This document shows, piece after piece, positions 45,703-54,499 of a stretch of DNA of 64,000 nt. The position numbers and the translations under genes were made by a program. The notes under the pieces are model-generated. The model saw nothing but the letters and a program-made list of their open reading frames with translations. It had not been told where the DNA came from and ran no database searches. Positions within the stretch are counted from its first letter, which is position 1, and each line of letters opens with the position of its first letter. The DNA is from Pseudarthrobacter defluvii (lineage in GTDB: Bacteria; Actinomycetota; Actinomycetes; Actinomycetales; Micrococcaceae), in the NCBI RefSeq assembly GCF_030323865.1, contig NZ_CP066362.1:372001-436000 (forward strand), written 5' to 3'.

Positions 45703-47105
45703 GGATCGTCGTCGTGGGCGACGTCATGCTCGACGTCGACCTTTCCGGTGAGGCCACCCGGCTCAGCCCTGATGCCCCGGTACCCGTGGTGGACGTCTCC
45801 GGTGTCCGCCGCCGCGCCGGCGGTGCGGGCCTGGTGGCGCGCATGCTGGCCCAGGACGGCTGGCCGGTCACCCTGGTGACGGTCCTGGGGGATGACGACG
45901 CCGGCAGCCAGTTGCGTGCGCACCTCGGCGGGGTGCGGCTCGTGGCGGGCAGCAGCGGCTACCCCTCCCCGGTTAAGACCAGGGTGCGTGCTGGTTCCCA
46001 TCCGGTGGTCCGTTTCGACCAGGGCTGCGAGAAAACCCCTGTTCCCGACGTCAGCCCCGCCATGCTCCGTGCCGTGGAGAAAGCCGGCGTGGTCATTGTT
46101 GCCGATTACGGCAGGGGACTGGCGGCCAACCAGCAGCTGCGGGATACGCTCGCACGGCTTGCCGGTACTGTGCCCATCATCTGGGATCCGCACCCCTCGG
46201 GGCCGGAACCCGTGCCGGGCGTCGCCGTCGTGACTCCGAACATTTCCGAAGCCACCAAGGCCGTGCAGTCCGGAGCCGGCGGCCTTCCCGACTCCGATGA
46301 CCCCGCGGCAGCCGTAGCGGAGGTCCTGTTGCAGCGTTGGCGCAGCCAGGCCGTCCTGGTGACGAAGGGCGAGGAAGGGGCCCTCCTGCTGCAGCAGGGA
46401 GAGGCCGCTTCCCGCGCCGTTCCCGCGCCACGGGTGGAAGCCGGCGACCCCTGCGGTGCCGGCGACCGGTTGGCGGCCAGCCTTGCAGTGCACCTCCTGG
46501 CCGGACGCGACCTGCCGGAAGCGGCCGCGCTGGCAGTCCACGACGCCGCGGATTTCCTGGCGGCAGGGGGCGTCTCGGCATTGCCGGAGACCGATCAAGC
46601 CGATGCTGCCGCCGGCAAGCCCAGGCCCACGCCGGTCCCGGCCCGGCGAACCACCGAGCCGCTGCTGCTGGCCCGTTCGGTGCGCGAAAGCGGCGGAAAG
46701 GTGGTGGCCACGGGTGGTTGCTTCGACCTGATCCACGCCGGCCACATCCGGTCCCTTGCGGCAGCCCGCGAACTGGGGGACTGCCTCATCGTGTGCCTGA
46801 ACTCCGACGACTCGGTGCGGCGGCTGAAGGGCCCGCAACGTCCCATCATCGGCCAGCACGACAGGGCGGAACTGCTCCTGGCCATGGAATGCGTGGACGC
46901 CGTGATGGTCTTCGACGAGGACACCCCCGAAGCAGCGCTGGACCGGCTCCGCCCCGATATCTGGGTCAAAGGCGGCGACTACAAAGGCGCCCGCCTCCCC
47001 GAGGCGGACCTGGTGGAAAGCTGGGGCGGACGCTGCCTCACCGTCCCTTTCCACCCCGCCCGCTCCACGACAGGCCTGGCCGACGCACTCGCCAAGGTCA
47101 GCTGA
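45699..47105 (+). CDS. hldE: Bifunctional heptose 7-phosphate kinase/heptose 1-phosphate adenylyltransferase, copy 1
   Basis: Does two pathway steps: phosphorylation at C1 and, after GmhB, adenylylation to ADP-heptose. Of 468 residues, about 1-300 are the PfkB-type kinase (GDVMLDVDL start, CGAGD with Asp256 as base). About 320-468 are the nucleotidyltransferase, with GCFDLIHAGH (H346 and H349), KGGDY and ARSTT. A proline-rich linker joins them. Catalytic motifs are intact in both halves, although the kinase half is shorter and more divergent than in copy 2 (49408-50943). ATGA overlap with gmhA. Confidence 0.9.
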   Translation: MRIVVVGDVMLDVDLSGEATRLSPDAPVPVVDVSGVRRRAGGAGLVARMLAQDGWPVTLVTVLGDDDAGSQLRAHLGGVRLVAGSSGYPSPVKTRVRAGSHPVVRFDQGCEKTPVPDVSPAMLRAVEKAGVVIVADYGRGLAANQQLRDTLARLAGTVPIIWDPHPSGPEPVPGVAVVTPNISEATKAVQSGAGGLPDSDDPAAAVAEVLLQRWRSQAVLVTKGEEGALLLQQGEAASRAVPAPRVEAGDPCGAGDRLAASLAVHLLAGRDLPEAAALAVHDAADFLAAGGVSALPETDQADAAAGKPRPTPVPARRTTEPLLLARSVRESGGKVVATGGCFDLIHAGHIRSLAAARELGDCLIVCLNSDDSVRRLKGPQRPIIGQHDRAELLLAMECVDAVMVFDEDTPEAALDRLRPDIWVKGGDYKGARLPEADLVESWGGRCLTVPFHPARSTTGLADALAKVS

Positions 47106-47150
47106 TCCTGACTACTTCGCAAACTTGTTTTCCCCATTGAAAGGAACACC

Positions 47151-47867
47151 ATGACTGCAGAACCAACTGCAACTGCCTCCACCACGCCTGGCCGCGTCCT
47201 GGTAACGGGAGGTGCCTCCGGACTGGGGGCCGCCGTCGTCGAAGCCGTCCTCCGGTCTGGCGGCACCCCGGTGGTCCTGGACCGCGACATCAGCAGCGTC
47301 TCCGGCGTGAAGGCGTTCGAAGTGGATGTGGCGGACCGCGCCGCCGTGGAGCAGGCCGTGCGTGAAGCCGCGGAGACCCTGGGCGGCCTGGACGCGGTGG
47401 TGACGGCGGCCGGGATCGACCGCTGCGGCAAGCTCGCCGACGTCGAAGCCACCGAATGGGAAAAGGTCATCGGGGTCAACCTGATGGGCACCGTTTCCAC
47501 CGTGCGCGCGGCGTTGCCCTACCTCAAGGAAACCCACGGCCGGGTAGTCACCGTCGCCTCCACCCTTGGCAAGCGCGCCGTGGCCGATGCCACCGCCTAC
47601 TGCGCCTCCAAGTTCGGCGTTGTGGGCTTCAGCCACGCGCTCGCTGCGGAAACCGGTGGCGAAATCGGCGTGACCACCATGATCCCCGGCGGCATGAAGA
47701 CGCGCTTCTTCGATGACCGGACGGAGCAGTACAAGCCGCAGGATGATTCCCGGCTCAACGACCCCGCCAACACTGCGCAGGCCATCCTGTTCGCCCTCAA
47801 CCAGCCCACCGGCTGCGAGGTCCGCGAAATGCTGATCTGCCACGAGGAAGAAGGCTCCTGGCCCTAA
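47151..47867 (+). CDS. Short-chain dehydrogenase/reductase
   Basis: A 238-residue classical SDR. NAD(P) motif TGGASGLG (about 19-26), catalytic YCASK (about 147-151), preceded by VASTLG. It is not an HldD-type epimerase, which is an extended SDR of about 310 residues. It starts 45 bases after hldE copy 1, with GAAAGGAA upstream. Its place between the two hldE genes suggests a redox step on a sugar or on a precursor, unproven. Confidence 0.84.
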   Translation: MTAEPTATASTTPGRVLVTGGASGLGAAVVEAVLRSGGTPVVLDRDISSVSGVKAFEVDVADRAAVEQAVREAAETLGGLDAVVTAAGIDRCGKLADVEATEWEKVIGVNLMGTVSTVRAALPYLKETHGRVVTVASTLGKRAVADATAYCASKFGVVGFSHALAAETGGEIGVTTMIPGGMKTRFFDDRTEQYKPQDDSRLNDPANTAQAILFALNQPTGCEVREMLICHEEEGSWP

Positions 47868-47886
47868 GCCGGAACCGGCCGCACCA

Positions 47887-47925
47887 CCTGCTGTGGCCGC
47901 ACCCAACTGGTGCGGCCACAGCAGG
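47887..47925. repeat. Perfect 17-bp hairpin within the heptose operon
   Basis: Arms 47887-47903 and 47909-47925 (CCTGCTGTGGCCGCACC and its complement) with a 5-base loop CAACT. Very stable, but no T-run follows, and the next gene has its own strong RBS (GGGAGGAA). It could slow the polymerase, set mRNA ends or reduce downstream expression. Confidence 0.65.
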
Positions 47926-47971
47926 ACCACCAGCAGCAACTCATCCAGCACCGAAAGGCGGGAGGAACACC

Positions 47972-49411
47972 ATGCCCACCACAGCCATCGAAACAACCGC
48001 AGGCAACGAAACAGCCCAGGGCGCCGGCGTCACCATCCAGGACCCGCGCACCGGAGAGGTGCTTTGGACAGTTCCCGAAGCGGGACCGGACGCAGTAAAC
48101 CATGCCGTGGGCGTGGCCCGCAGGGCTGCACCCGGCTGGGCAGCAACAGCTCCCGCCGAACGTGGCGCAGCCCTCCGCGCCGCGGCGAAGGCGCTCGAAG
48201 CAGCAGCCCAGGAGCTCGCGGGCCTGAACGCCAGCGAAACCGGACGGCCGGAAGCCGAGGCACTGGCAGGCATCGCCGCCGGCGTCTCCACCCTGGAGCA
48301 GTACGCCGAGCTGGGCCCGGTCCAGCGCGGTCACAGCCTCCGCGGCAGCCGCTCAGCCACCGACTACACCATCGCTGAACCGCGCGGAGTGGCAGTCCTG
48401 CTGACCCCGTGGAACGACCCCGTAGCCGTGGCCTGCGGACTGATCGGCGCCGCGCTGGTCACAGGCAACGCGGTGATCCACAAACCCAGTGAGCGCTGTC
48501 CGCGCCTGGGCGAGGCGCTTGGCGAGGTCTTGGCCCCGGCCTTCCCCTCCGGCGTCTTCCTGACCATTTCCGGCGGGGCCGGAGTGGGTGCCGCCCTGTC
48601 CCAGGCAGAAGTGGACGTCATTGCCCATGTTGGCTCCAGCGCATCCGGTGCCCGGATAGCCCAGGCGGGAGCCCGCACGGGTGCCCACGTCATCAGGGAA
48701 AACGGCGGCAACGACCCCCTGCTGGTGGACCGCGACGTGGACCCGGCGTGGGCTGCCGGGCAGGCGGCGATCGGCGCGTTCGCCAACAGTGGGCAGATCT
48801 GCACCTCGGTGGAACGGATCTATGTCCACCGCGATATTGCCGAGGAATTCTGCAGCGCCCTGGAGGCAGAGGCAGCGCTCCGGAACAGCAACGGCACCGT
48901 GGCGCCGCTGGTGGACCTGCGGATGCGGGACGCTGTCCATGCCCACGTTGCCGATGCCCTGGCGGAGGGCGCGCGTGCGCTTGAGGGCGGTGCCCTGCCG
49001 GAGGGGCCGGGCTCGTTCTACCCCGCCACCGTCTTGCTCGACTGCACCGACGACATGGCGGTCATGACGGAAGAAACCTTCGGCCCGGTTGCCCCGGTGC
49101 AGGTGGTGGACACGTTCGACGACGGCCTGCGCCTGGCCTGCAGCGGCAAGTACGGCCTGGCCGCCACTGTCCTGAGCGGCAACATCGCACACATCCAGCA
49201 GGCAGTGGCCGCGCTGCCCGTGGGAACCGTGAAGGTCAACGCAGTGTTCGGCGGCGCACCCGGAGGCGCTGCCCAGCCCCGCGGAGAGAGCGGTGCCGGG
49301 TTCGGCTACGGGCCCGAACTGCTGGACGAGTTCACCCAGGTCAAGGTGGTGCACATCGAAGCTCCGCCGGCACCTGCAGGCTCCGTCCCCGAGGAACAGG
49401 ACCTGCCATGA
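47972..49411 (+). CDS. Aldehyde dehydrogenase family protein
   Basis: NAD(P)-dependent aldehyde oxidation. The 479-residue protein has all core features: cofactor site TPWNDP (in place of the common TPWNFP), general base Glu243 in RENGGNDP, and nucleophile Cys277 in NSGQICTS, 34 residues later as in the family. EETFGPVAPV follows near 370. The substrate is unknown; a sugar-derived aldehyde is plausible from the context. RBS GGGAGGAA. It ends in an ATGA overlap with hldE copy 2. Confidence 0.88.
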   Translation: MPTTAIETTAGNETAQGAGVTIQDPRTGEVLWTVPEAGPDAVNHAVGVARRAAPGWAATAPAERGAALRAAAKALEAAAQELAGLNASETGRPEAEALAGIAAGVSTLEQYAELGPVQRGHSLRGSRSATDYTIAEPRGVAVLLTPWNDPVAVACGLIGAALVTGNAVIHKPSERCPRLGEALGEVLAPAFPSGVFLTISGGAGVGAALSQAEVDVIAHVGSSASGARIAQAGARTGAHVIRENGGNDPLLVDRDVDPAWAAGQAAIGAFANSGQICTSVERIYVHRDIAEEFCSALEAEAALRNSNGTVAPLVDLRMRDAVHAHVADALAEGARALEGGALPEGPGSFYPATVLLDCTDDMAVMTEETFGPVAPVQVVDTFDDGLRLACSGKYGLAATVLSGNIAHIQQAVAALPVGTVKVNAVFGGAPGGAAQPRGESGAGFGYGPELLDEFTQVKVVHIEAPPAPAGSVPEEQDLP

Positions 49412-50943
49412 GCACCTCCCCGGAACACGCCGATCTCTCCACCCAGCGGGCGCTGTCCGACTGGCTGCCCGGCCGGCTGGCCGCGGAGCAGCCTTCGATC
49501 CTGGTGATCGGTGACGTCATGTTGGACGGCTGGTGGAGCGGCAGCATTGACCGGCTGTGCCGGGAAGCCCCGGCGCCGGTGGTGGACATTCAGACCCGCG
49601 AATCGGTTCCGGGCGGGGCGGCCAACACCGCCATGAATCTGGCCGCCCTCGGAGCGAAGGTGTCGGTGGCAGGCATCGTCGGCGCCGACGACGCCGGTGA
49701 GGACCTGCGCGGGCAGCTTGCGGCCGCAGGCATCGATGTCCAGCACCTGCTCACACACCCGGACATGGTTACCACCACCAAGATCCGGATCAGCAGCGGG
49801 GGCCAGGTGATGCTGCGCCTCGACGACTCAGCCAAAGCTGTCCCTGCCGAAGCACTCGCCGCGCTCACCGCGTCGGTGCGTGCCGCCGTCGATCGCCAGG
49901 ATGCTGTGCTGGTGTGCGACTACGGAACCGGCGTGGTGGCGGACCCTGTCCGCTCGGCTCTTGCCGATGTCCTGGGCAGCGGGAATGCCGGAACCGACCG
50001 TCCGCTCGTGGTGGTTGACGCGCACGACCCCCGCCCGTGGGCTGCCCTGGAGCCTGACCTAGTGACCCCGAATGCGCAGGAGACCGCGCAGCTGCTGGAC
50101 CGGAAACTGCCGGAAGGCCAGGAACGGGTGGACGCGGTGGGCGCCGAAGCCGCCGCGTTGCTGCGGGGAACCGGTGCGCGCGCCGTGGTGGTCACCCTGG
50201 ACCGGGACGGCACCGTGCTGTTGACTTCCGACGGCGTGCGGCACCGCACGTGGGCGCGGCCGGCAGCCGAGAAACAGGCCTCCGGGGCGGGCGATACCTT
50301 TGTGGCGGCCCTGACGTTGGCCCGGGCAGCCGGGCTTCCGCTGACCGCCAGCCTGGACCTGGCCCAGTCGGCCGCCGATGTGGTGGTGCACCAGCCCGGC
50401 ACCTCCGTGTGCAGCACCGCCCAGCTCAGCCGGTACCTGGAGGCCTTCGCGGACACGGCGCTGAGCGCGGATGAGCTGGAGCGGCAAATGGAGCTGCACC
50501 GGGCCCAGGGCCAGCGGATCGTGCTGACCAACGGCTGCTTCGACGTGCTGCACAGCGGCCATACCCGCTACCTGAACCAGGCCAAACAACTGGGTGATGT
50601 CCTGGTGGTGGCCCTGAACAGCGACGACTCCGTGCGCCGGCTCAAGGGTGCCGGCCGGCCCATCAACAACGGGGTGGACCGGGCAGCAGTGGTGGCGGCC
50701 CTCAGCTGCGTGGACTACGTGACGGTATTCGACACCCCCACGGCCACGCCGCTGATCCGCAGGCTCCGGCCCGAGGTGTACGCCAAGGGCGGGGACTACA
50801 CCCCCGAAATGTTGGAGGAGACCCCGGCCGTGGAGGAGTACGGCGGCCGCGTGGCCATCCTGGACTACGTGGCAGAGCGGTCCACCACGGCTGTGGTGAA
50901 CCGGATCCGGGACGGCAAGGGGGCAGCCAGCCCGGTCAACTAG
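49408..50943 (+). CDS. hldE: Bifunctional heptose kinase/adenylyltransferase, copy 2
   Basis: A second complete HldE-type protein, 511 residues, longer than copy 1 by an N-terminal extension of about 30. The kinase part has GDVMLDGWWSGSIDRL, GGAANTAMNLAALG (substrate site) and SGAGDTF, with Asp296. The transferase part has GCFDVLHSGHTRYL (H382, H385), LNSDDSVRRLKG, KGGDYTPE and ERSTT. This copy looks closer to the canonical enzyme than copy 1 and may be the main ADP-heptose maker. ATGA overlap with the aldehyde dehydrogenase gene. Confidence 0.91.
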   Translation: MSTSPEHADLSTQRALSDWLPGRLAAEQPSILVIGDVMLDGWWSGSIDRLCREAPAPVVDIQTRESVPGGAANTAMNLAALGAKVSVAGIVGADDAGEDLRGQLAAAGIDVQHLLTHPDMVTTTKIRISSGGQVMLRLDDSAKAVPAEALAALTASVRAAVDRQDAVLVCDYGTGVVADPVRSALADVLGSGNAGTDRPLVVVDAHDPRPWAALEPDLVTPNAQETAQLLDRKLPEGQERVDAVGAEAAALLRGTGARAVVVTLDRDGTVLLTSDGVRHRTWARPAAEKQASGAGDTFVAALTLARAAGLPLTASLDLAQSAADVVVHQPGTSVCSTAQLSRYLEAFADTALSADELERQMELHRAQGQRIVLTNGCFDVLHSGHTRYLNQAKQLGDVLVVALNSDDSVRRLKGAGRPINNGVDRAAVVAALSCVDYVTVFDTPTATPLIRRLRPEVYAKGGDYTPEMLEETPAVEEYGGRVAILDYVAERSTTAVVNRIRDGKGAASPVN

Positions 50944-50975
50944 GGTTGAGGGATGACTGAAGCGGGGCACGGGTA

Positions 50976-51938
50976 ATGGGCAAACGCGGAAAGTCAGGCG
51001 GCCGGGCCCGGTCCGCGCCGGGTGTGGTGGAGGTGCCCAAGGGCGTTGCCCCCGCCGGCCCGGTGGAGGGTGTGTACTACATCGACACCGGTGACTGCGA
51101 GCTGGTCGCGGACCAGGACAACTCCACCGGCTGGCTCCTGAAGATCAACGGCGTCATGAGCTCCCACATCGACCTGGCCGATCCGCTGTTCCTGGACTTC
51201 GAGTACATGCGGTGGATGGCGGCGCTCATCGAGTCCCGCTGGCCGCCGTCGTCGTCTGCTGGTTCCCCGGCCGGGGGTGGCCACAAACTCCGTGGGCTGC
51301 ACCTGGGCGGCGGGGCCTGCTCCATGGCGCGCTACTTCGCGGCCGTCTACCCGGACGCCCGGCAGGTGGTGGTGGAACTGGACGGGAAGCTGGCCGAGTA
51401 CGTGCGCGGCTGGTTCGACCTTCCCAAGGCGCCCGTGCTGCGGATCCGCGTGGGGGAGGCCCGCGCCGTAACGGAAACCCTCACTGCCCAGACCAGGGAC
51501 TTCATCATCCGGGACGTCTTCGCCGGCGCCCACACCCCGCGCCCGCTGACCACGGCGGAGTTCACTGCCCACGCCAAGCGGGTCCTGGCGCCGGGCGGCC
51601 TGTACGTGGCCAATTCCGGCGATGCCCCGGACCTCAAGAACGCGCGGGAAGACGCCGCCACTATCGCGGCAGCCTTCAAGCACACCGTGATCATCGCCGA
51701 CCCCGCCATGCTCAAGGGCAGGCGCTACGGAAACATGGTGATGGCCGGCAGCGATGTGCCCTTCGGCCACGACCCCCAGTTGCGCCGCCGGCTCCTGGGC
51801 GGCGCCGTCCCCGCGCACCTCTGGGACGATGCGCAGGTCCGGGCGTTCGCCGCCGGAGCACCGGTCCGTCACGACCCCGCTCCCACCCCATCGATTGATC
51901 CCCACCGGCCCCCTGACCTCACAAGTTCGGCCAGGTAA
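50976..51938 (+). CDS. Spermidine synthase-like methyltransferase-fold protein
   Basis: A 320-residue protein of the spermidine-synthase-like Rossmann group. It shows LHLGGGACSMARYFAAVYP (SAM/dcSAM site, about 107-125), VVELDGKLAEYVR, then IIRDVFAGAHTPRPLTTAEF, typical of this group. Stand-alone members in actinobacteria have no proven polyamine activity. The N-terminus is basic. It lies 32 bases after hldE copy 2, so it may ride on the operon without taking part. Confidence 0.82.
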   Translation: MGKRGKSGGRARSAPGVVEVPKGVAPAGPVEGVYYIDTGDCELVADQDNSTGWLLKINGVMSSHIDLADPLFLDFEYMRWMAALIESRWPPSSSAGSPAGGGHKLRGLHLGGGACSMARYFAAVYPDARQVVVELDGKLAEYVRGWFDLPKAPVLRIRVGEARAVTETLTAQTRDFIIRDVFAGAHTPRPLTTAEFTAHAKRVLAPGGLYVANSGDAPDLKNAREDAATIAAAFKHTVIIADPAMLKGRRYGNMVMAGSDVPFGHDPQLRRRLLGGAVPAHLWDDAQVRAFAAGAPVRHDPAPTPSIDPHRPPDLTSSAR

Positions 51939-51984
51939 CCCTGCCGGCGTGGGCCCTTTTTAATTTCAGCGTCCAAAACGGCAG

Positions 51985-52902
51985 TTACTCAGCAGTCGAT
52001 GAGGATTCCTGCTTCCCCAGGAGCGCTTCGCGGTACTCAGCCATCCGGTCCTGGAGTGCCTGCACGACGGCGGCAACCGCCGGGCGGCGCAGCGAGTCAG
52101 GGCGCAGGACCATCCAGTAGGGGAGCAGTTCGCCGATCTTGTCGGGCAGGAGCCGGACCAGGTCATCGTGGAGGTCTGCCATGAAGCACGGCAGGAACCC
52201 AACGCCGGCGCCGGCCCGGGTGGCCTCCACATGGACGAACACGTTGGTGGAGGTAAGGCCGTCCCGCATGGCGGGGACCAGTCGGCGCGGCGCGTCGAGG
52301 TCGTCCACCTGCAGCATTGAGTCCACGAAGTAGACCAGTGGGTGCTGGTTGAGTTCTCCCACTGTGGCCGGCGTTCCGTGCTCCTCGAGGTAGGTGCGCG
52401 AGGCGTACATGCCGAGCCGGTATTCGCCCAGCCGGATGGCCTCGGCACGGTGCACCTGGGGCACGCCCACCACCACCTCGATGTCCAGCCCGGACCGCTG
52501 CTGCAGGGCCCGGCGGGTCATGGTCACCACTTCCACGCTGAGGCCGGGGTGGTCCCGGCGCAGCCGCGCCACGGCCGGGGCGGCAATATAGGCGCTGAAG
52601 CCATCCGTTGCGGTCATGCGTACGACGCCGGCAATCGCGTCGTGTGCCTGGCCCGTCGGTCCCAGCGTGCCCAGCACCGCCTCCACCTGCTCCGCCGCCC
52701 GCACCGCCTGTTCGCCAAGCTCCGTCAATTCCCAGCCACCGGCTGCGCGGGACAGGACCCTGCCGCCGAGTGCCTTTTCCAGCGAGGCGATCCTGCGCGA
52801 GACCGTGGTGTGGTTCAAGCCCAGGGCCTGGGCCGCCGTCGTGAATTTTGCCGAGCGGGACACCGCAAGCAGGACCAGCAGGTCGTCGGGGTTCGCCTTC
52901 AT
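51985..52902 (-). CDS. LysR-family transcriptional regulator
   Basis: A 305-residue LysR-type regulator. Winged helix-turn-helix at about 5-65 (FTTAAQALGLNHTTVSRRIASLEKALG). The effector-binding domain follows from about 90. I start it at the ATG at 52902, the family's usual distance from the helix-turn-helix. An ATG at 52941 with GAGGGC upstream would add 13 residues and is a real alternative. It is divergent from the MHS transporter gene, its likely target. Confidence 0.87.
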   Translation of the reverse strand: MKANPDDLLVLLAVSRSAKFTTAAQALGLNHTTVSRRIASLEKALGGRVLSRAAGGWELTELGEQAVRAAEQVEAVLGTLGPTGQAHDAIAGVVRMTATDGFSAYIAAPAVARLRRDHPGLSVEVVTMTRRALQQRSGLDIEVVVGVPQVHRAEAIRLGEYRLGMYASRTYLEEHGTPATVGELNQHPLVYFVDSMLQVDDLDAPRRLVPAMRDGLTSTNVFVHVEATRAGAGVGFLPCFMADLHDDLVRLLPDKIGELLPYWMVLRPDSLRRPAVAAVVQALQDRMAEYREALLGKQESSSTAE

Positions 52903-52982
52903 ATCTGCAATTGTGCACACACATAGTGCTGTTTTGGCCATTGAAGTGCCCTCTTTGTGCAGCAATACTCATCTGAGTCACT

Positions 52983-52998
52983 TGTGCTGGAGATCACA
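52983..52998. promoter_or_regulatory. CRP/GlxR-like site before the transporter gene
   Basis: TGTGC-N6-TCACA, one base from the CRP consensus TGTGA-N6-TCACA, lies 32 bases before the transporter's ATG. Carbon catabolite control of a carboxylate transporter would fit. Confidence 0.42.
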
Positions 52999-53029
52999 GC
53001 GCGTGTCAATGTGGACACTGAGGAGAACC

Positions 53030-54409
53030 ATGAGCATTGAGCAAGGCCGGGCAACGGATGCCGGGCGTGCACCCAAGGAATCGGGACTGAAGAGGGTTGT
53101 TGCCGCATCGATGGTGGGCACGGTGGTGGAATGGTACGAGTTCTTCCTGTACGCCACTGCCGCCACTTTGGTGTTCGGCAAGTACTTCTTTCCCGCCACA
53201 GGGAATGACCTGGACGGAATCATCCAGGCCTTCCTGACCTATGCCGTGGGCTTCATCGCCCGCCCGCTGGGCGGCATCGTCTTCGGCCAGATTGGAGACA
53301 GGCTGGGCCGCAAGCCCACGCTGCAGCTCACCATCGTCATCATCGGCGTGTCCACGTTCCTGATGGGCTGCCTCCCCGGTTTCGCCGACATCGGATACCT
53401 GGCCCCGGCGCTGCTGGTGGCCCTGCGCTTTATCCAGGGCTTCGCGCTGGGCGGCGAATGGGGCGGAGCAGTCCTCCTCGTGGCCGAACAGAGCCCGAAC
53501 AAGACCCGCGCCTTCTGGTCCAGCTGGCCGCAGGCCGCCGTCCCGGTGGGCAACCTGCTGGCCACCCTGGTGCTGTACATCATGTCCACCACCCTCAGCA
53601 GTGAGGCGTTCCTCGGCTGGGGTTGGCGCGTGGCCTTCTGGCTCTCCGCCGTAATCGTCTTCGTGGGCTACTACATCCGCACCAACGTCAGCGAGTCGCG
53701 CATCTTCCTCGAGGCGAAGGAGTTGGTCGAAAAGGAACAGGCCGTCAGCTATGGCGTCTTCGAAGTGCTCCGCAAGTACCCCAAGGGCATCTTCCAGGCC
53801 ATGGGCCTGCGGTTCGCGGAAAACATCATGTACTACCTGGTAGTCAGCTTCTCGATTGTCTACCTCAAGAGCGTGCACAAGTACGACACTTCATCGCTGC
53901 TGCTGGCACTGCTGATCGCGCACATTATCCACTTCGCCATCATCCCGCAGTACGGACGCCTGGCGGACCGGATCGGCCGCAAGCCCGTCTACCTGGCCGG
54001 CGCCATCCTCGGAGCCACCTGGCCGTTCTTCGCTTTCCCCATGTTCGATACCCGCAACGCCGTGGTCATCGTTCTGGCCGTGACCATCGGCCTCATCCTG
54101 CATGGCCTCATGTACGCCGGGCAACCGGCCATCATGGCCGAAATGTTCCCCACCCGCATGCGGTATTCCGGTGCATCCCTGGGCTCGCAGGTAACGTCCA
54201 TCTTCGCCGGTTCACTGGCGCCGTTGCTGGCCACCCAGTGGCTCAAGGACACCGGGTCCTGGCTGCCAACCGCCATCTACCTGGTGGTCGCCTGTGTCAT
54301 CACCGCCGTGGCCGTGTTGAGCCTGAAGGAGACCAAGGGCGTTGCGCTGGAGGACGTCGACAAGGAAGATGCTGCCCGCGAGGGGCTGCTGACCGCCGGA
54401 CGCCGCTGA
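53030..54409 (+). CDS. MHS-family MFS transporter (metabolite:H+ symporter)
   Basis: A 459-residue MFS protein of the metabolite:H+ symporter group, whose members carry shikimate, alpha-ketoglutarate, proline/betaine and short carboxylates. Helix 1 carries VGTVVEWYEFFLYATAA (the group's hallmark), and the loop 2-3 motif is GQIGDRLGRKPTL. Twelve helices are predicted. The ATG at 53030 has AGGAG upstream. With the 3-hydroxybutyrate dehydrogenase gene downstream, a 3-hydroxybutyrate-like substrate is a reasonable guess. Confidence 0.88.
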   Translation: MSIEQGRATDAGRAPKESGLKRVVAASMVGTVVEWYEFFLYATAATLVFGKYFFPATGNDLDGIIQAFLTYAVGFIARPLGGIVFGQIGDRLGRKPTLQLTIVIIGVSTFLMGCLPGFADIGYLAPALLVALRFIQGFALGGEWGGAVLLVAEQSPNKTRAFWSSWPQAAVPVGNLLATLVLYIMSTTLSSEAFLGWGWRVAFWLSAVIVFVGYYIRTNVSESRIFLEAKELVEKEQAVSYGVFEVLRKYPKGIFQAMGLRFAENIMYYLVVSFSIVYLKSVHKYDTSSLLLALLIAHIIHFAIIPQYGRLADRIGRKPVYLAGAILGATWPFFAFPMFDTRNAVVIVLAVTIGLILHGLMYAGQPAIMAEMFPTRMRYSGASLGSQVTSIFAGSLAPLLATQWLKDTGSWLPTAIYLVVACVITAVAVLSLKETKGVALEDVDKEDAAREGLLTAGRR

Positions 54410-54421
54410 GCCGGCTGCCGG

Positions 54422-54470
54422 GCTTCAGTTATCCGGGCTGGGCCTCCCACCCCGGATAACTGAAGCGTTT
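54422..54470 (+). terminator. Rho-independent terminator after the transporter gene
   Basis: A perfect 16-bp stem (GCTTCAGTTATCCGGG at 54422-54437 with its complement at 54451-54466) is followed directly by GTTTTAA. The downstream dehydrogenase gene starts 30 bases later, so read-through would be needed for co-transcription. Confidence 0.8.
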
Positions 54471-54499
54471 TAATCGTGGGTGTACAAAGGAGAACTGGA

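Noticed and set aside
45366..47054. 562-codon open frame opposite gmhA and hldE copy 1
   Set aside because: It covers two well-supported genes on the other strand and has no motif or RBS of its own.
47887..47925. Terminator splitting the heptose operon
   Set aside because: The stem is strong but no T-run follows on either strand, and the next gene continues the same functional set.
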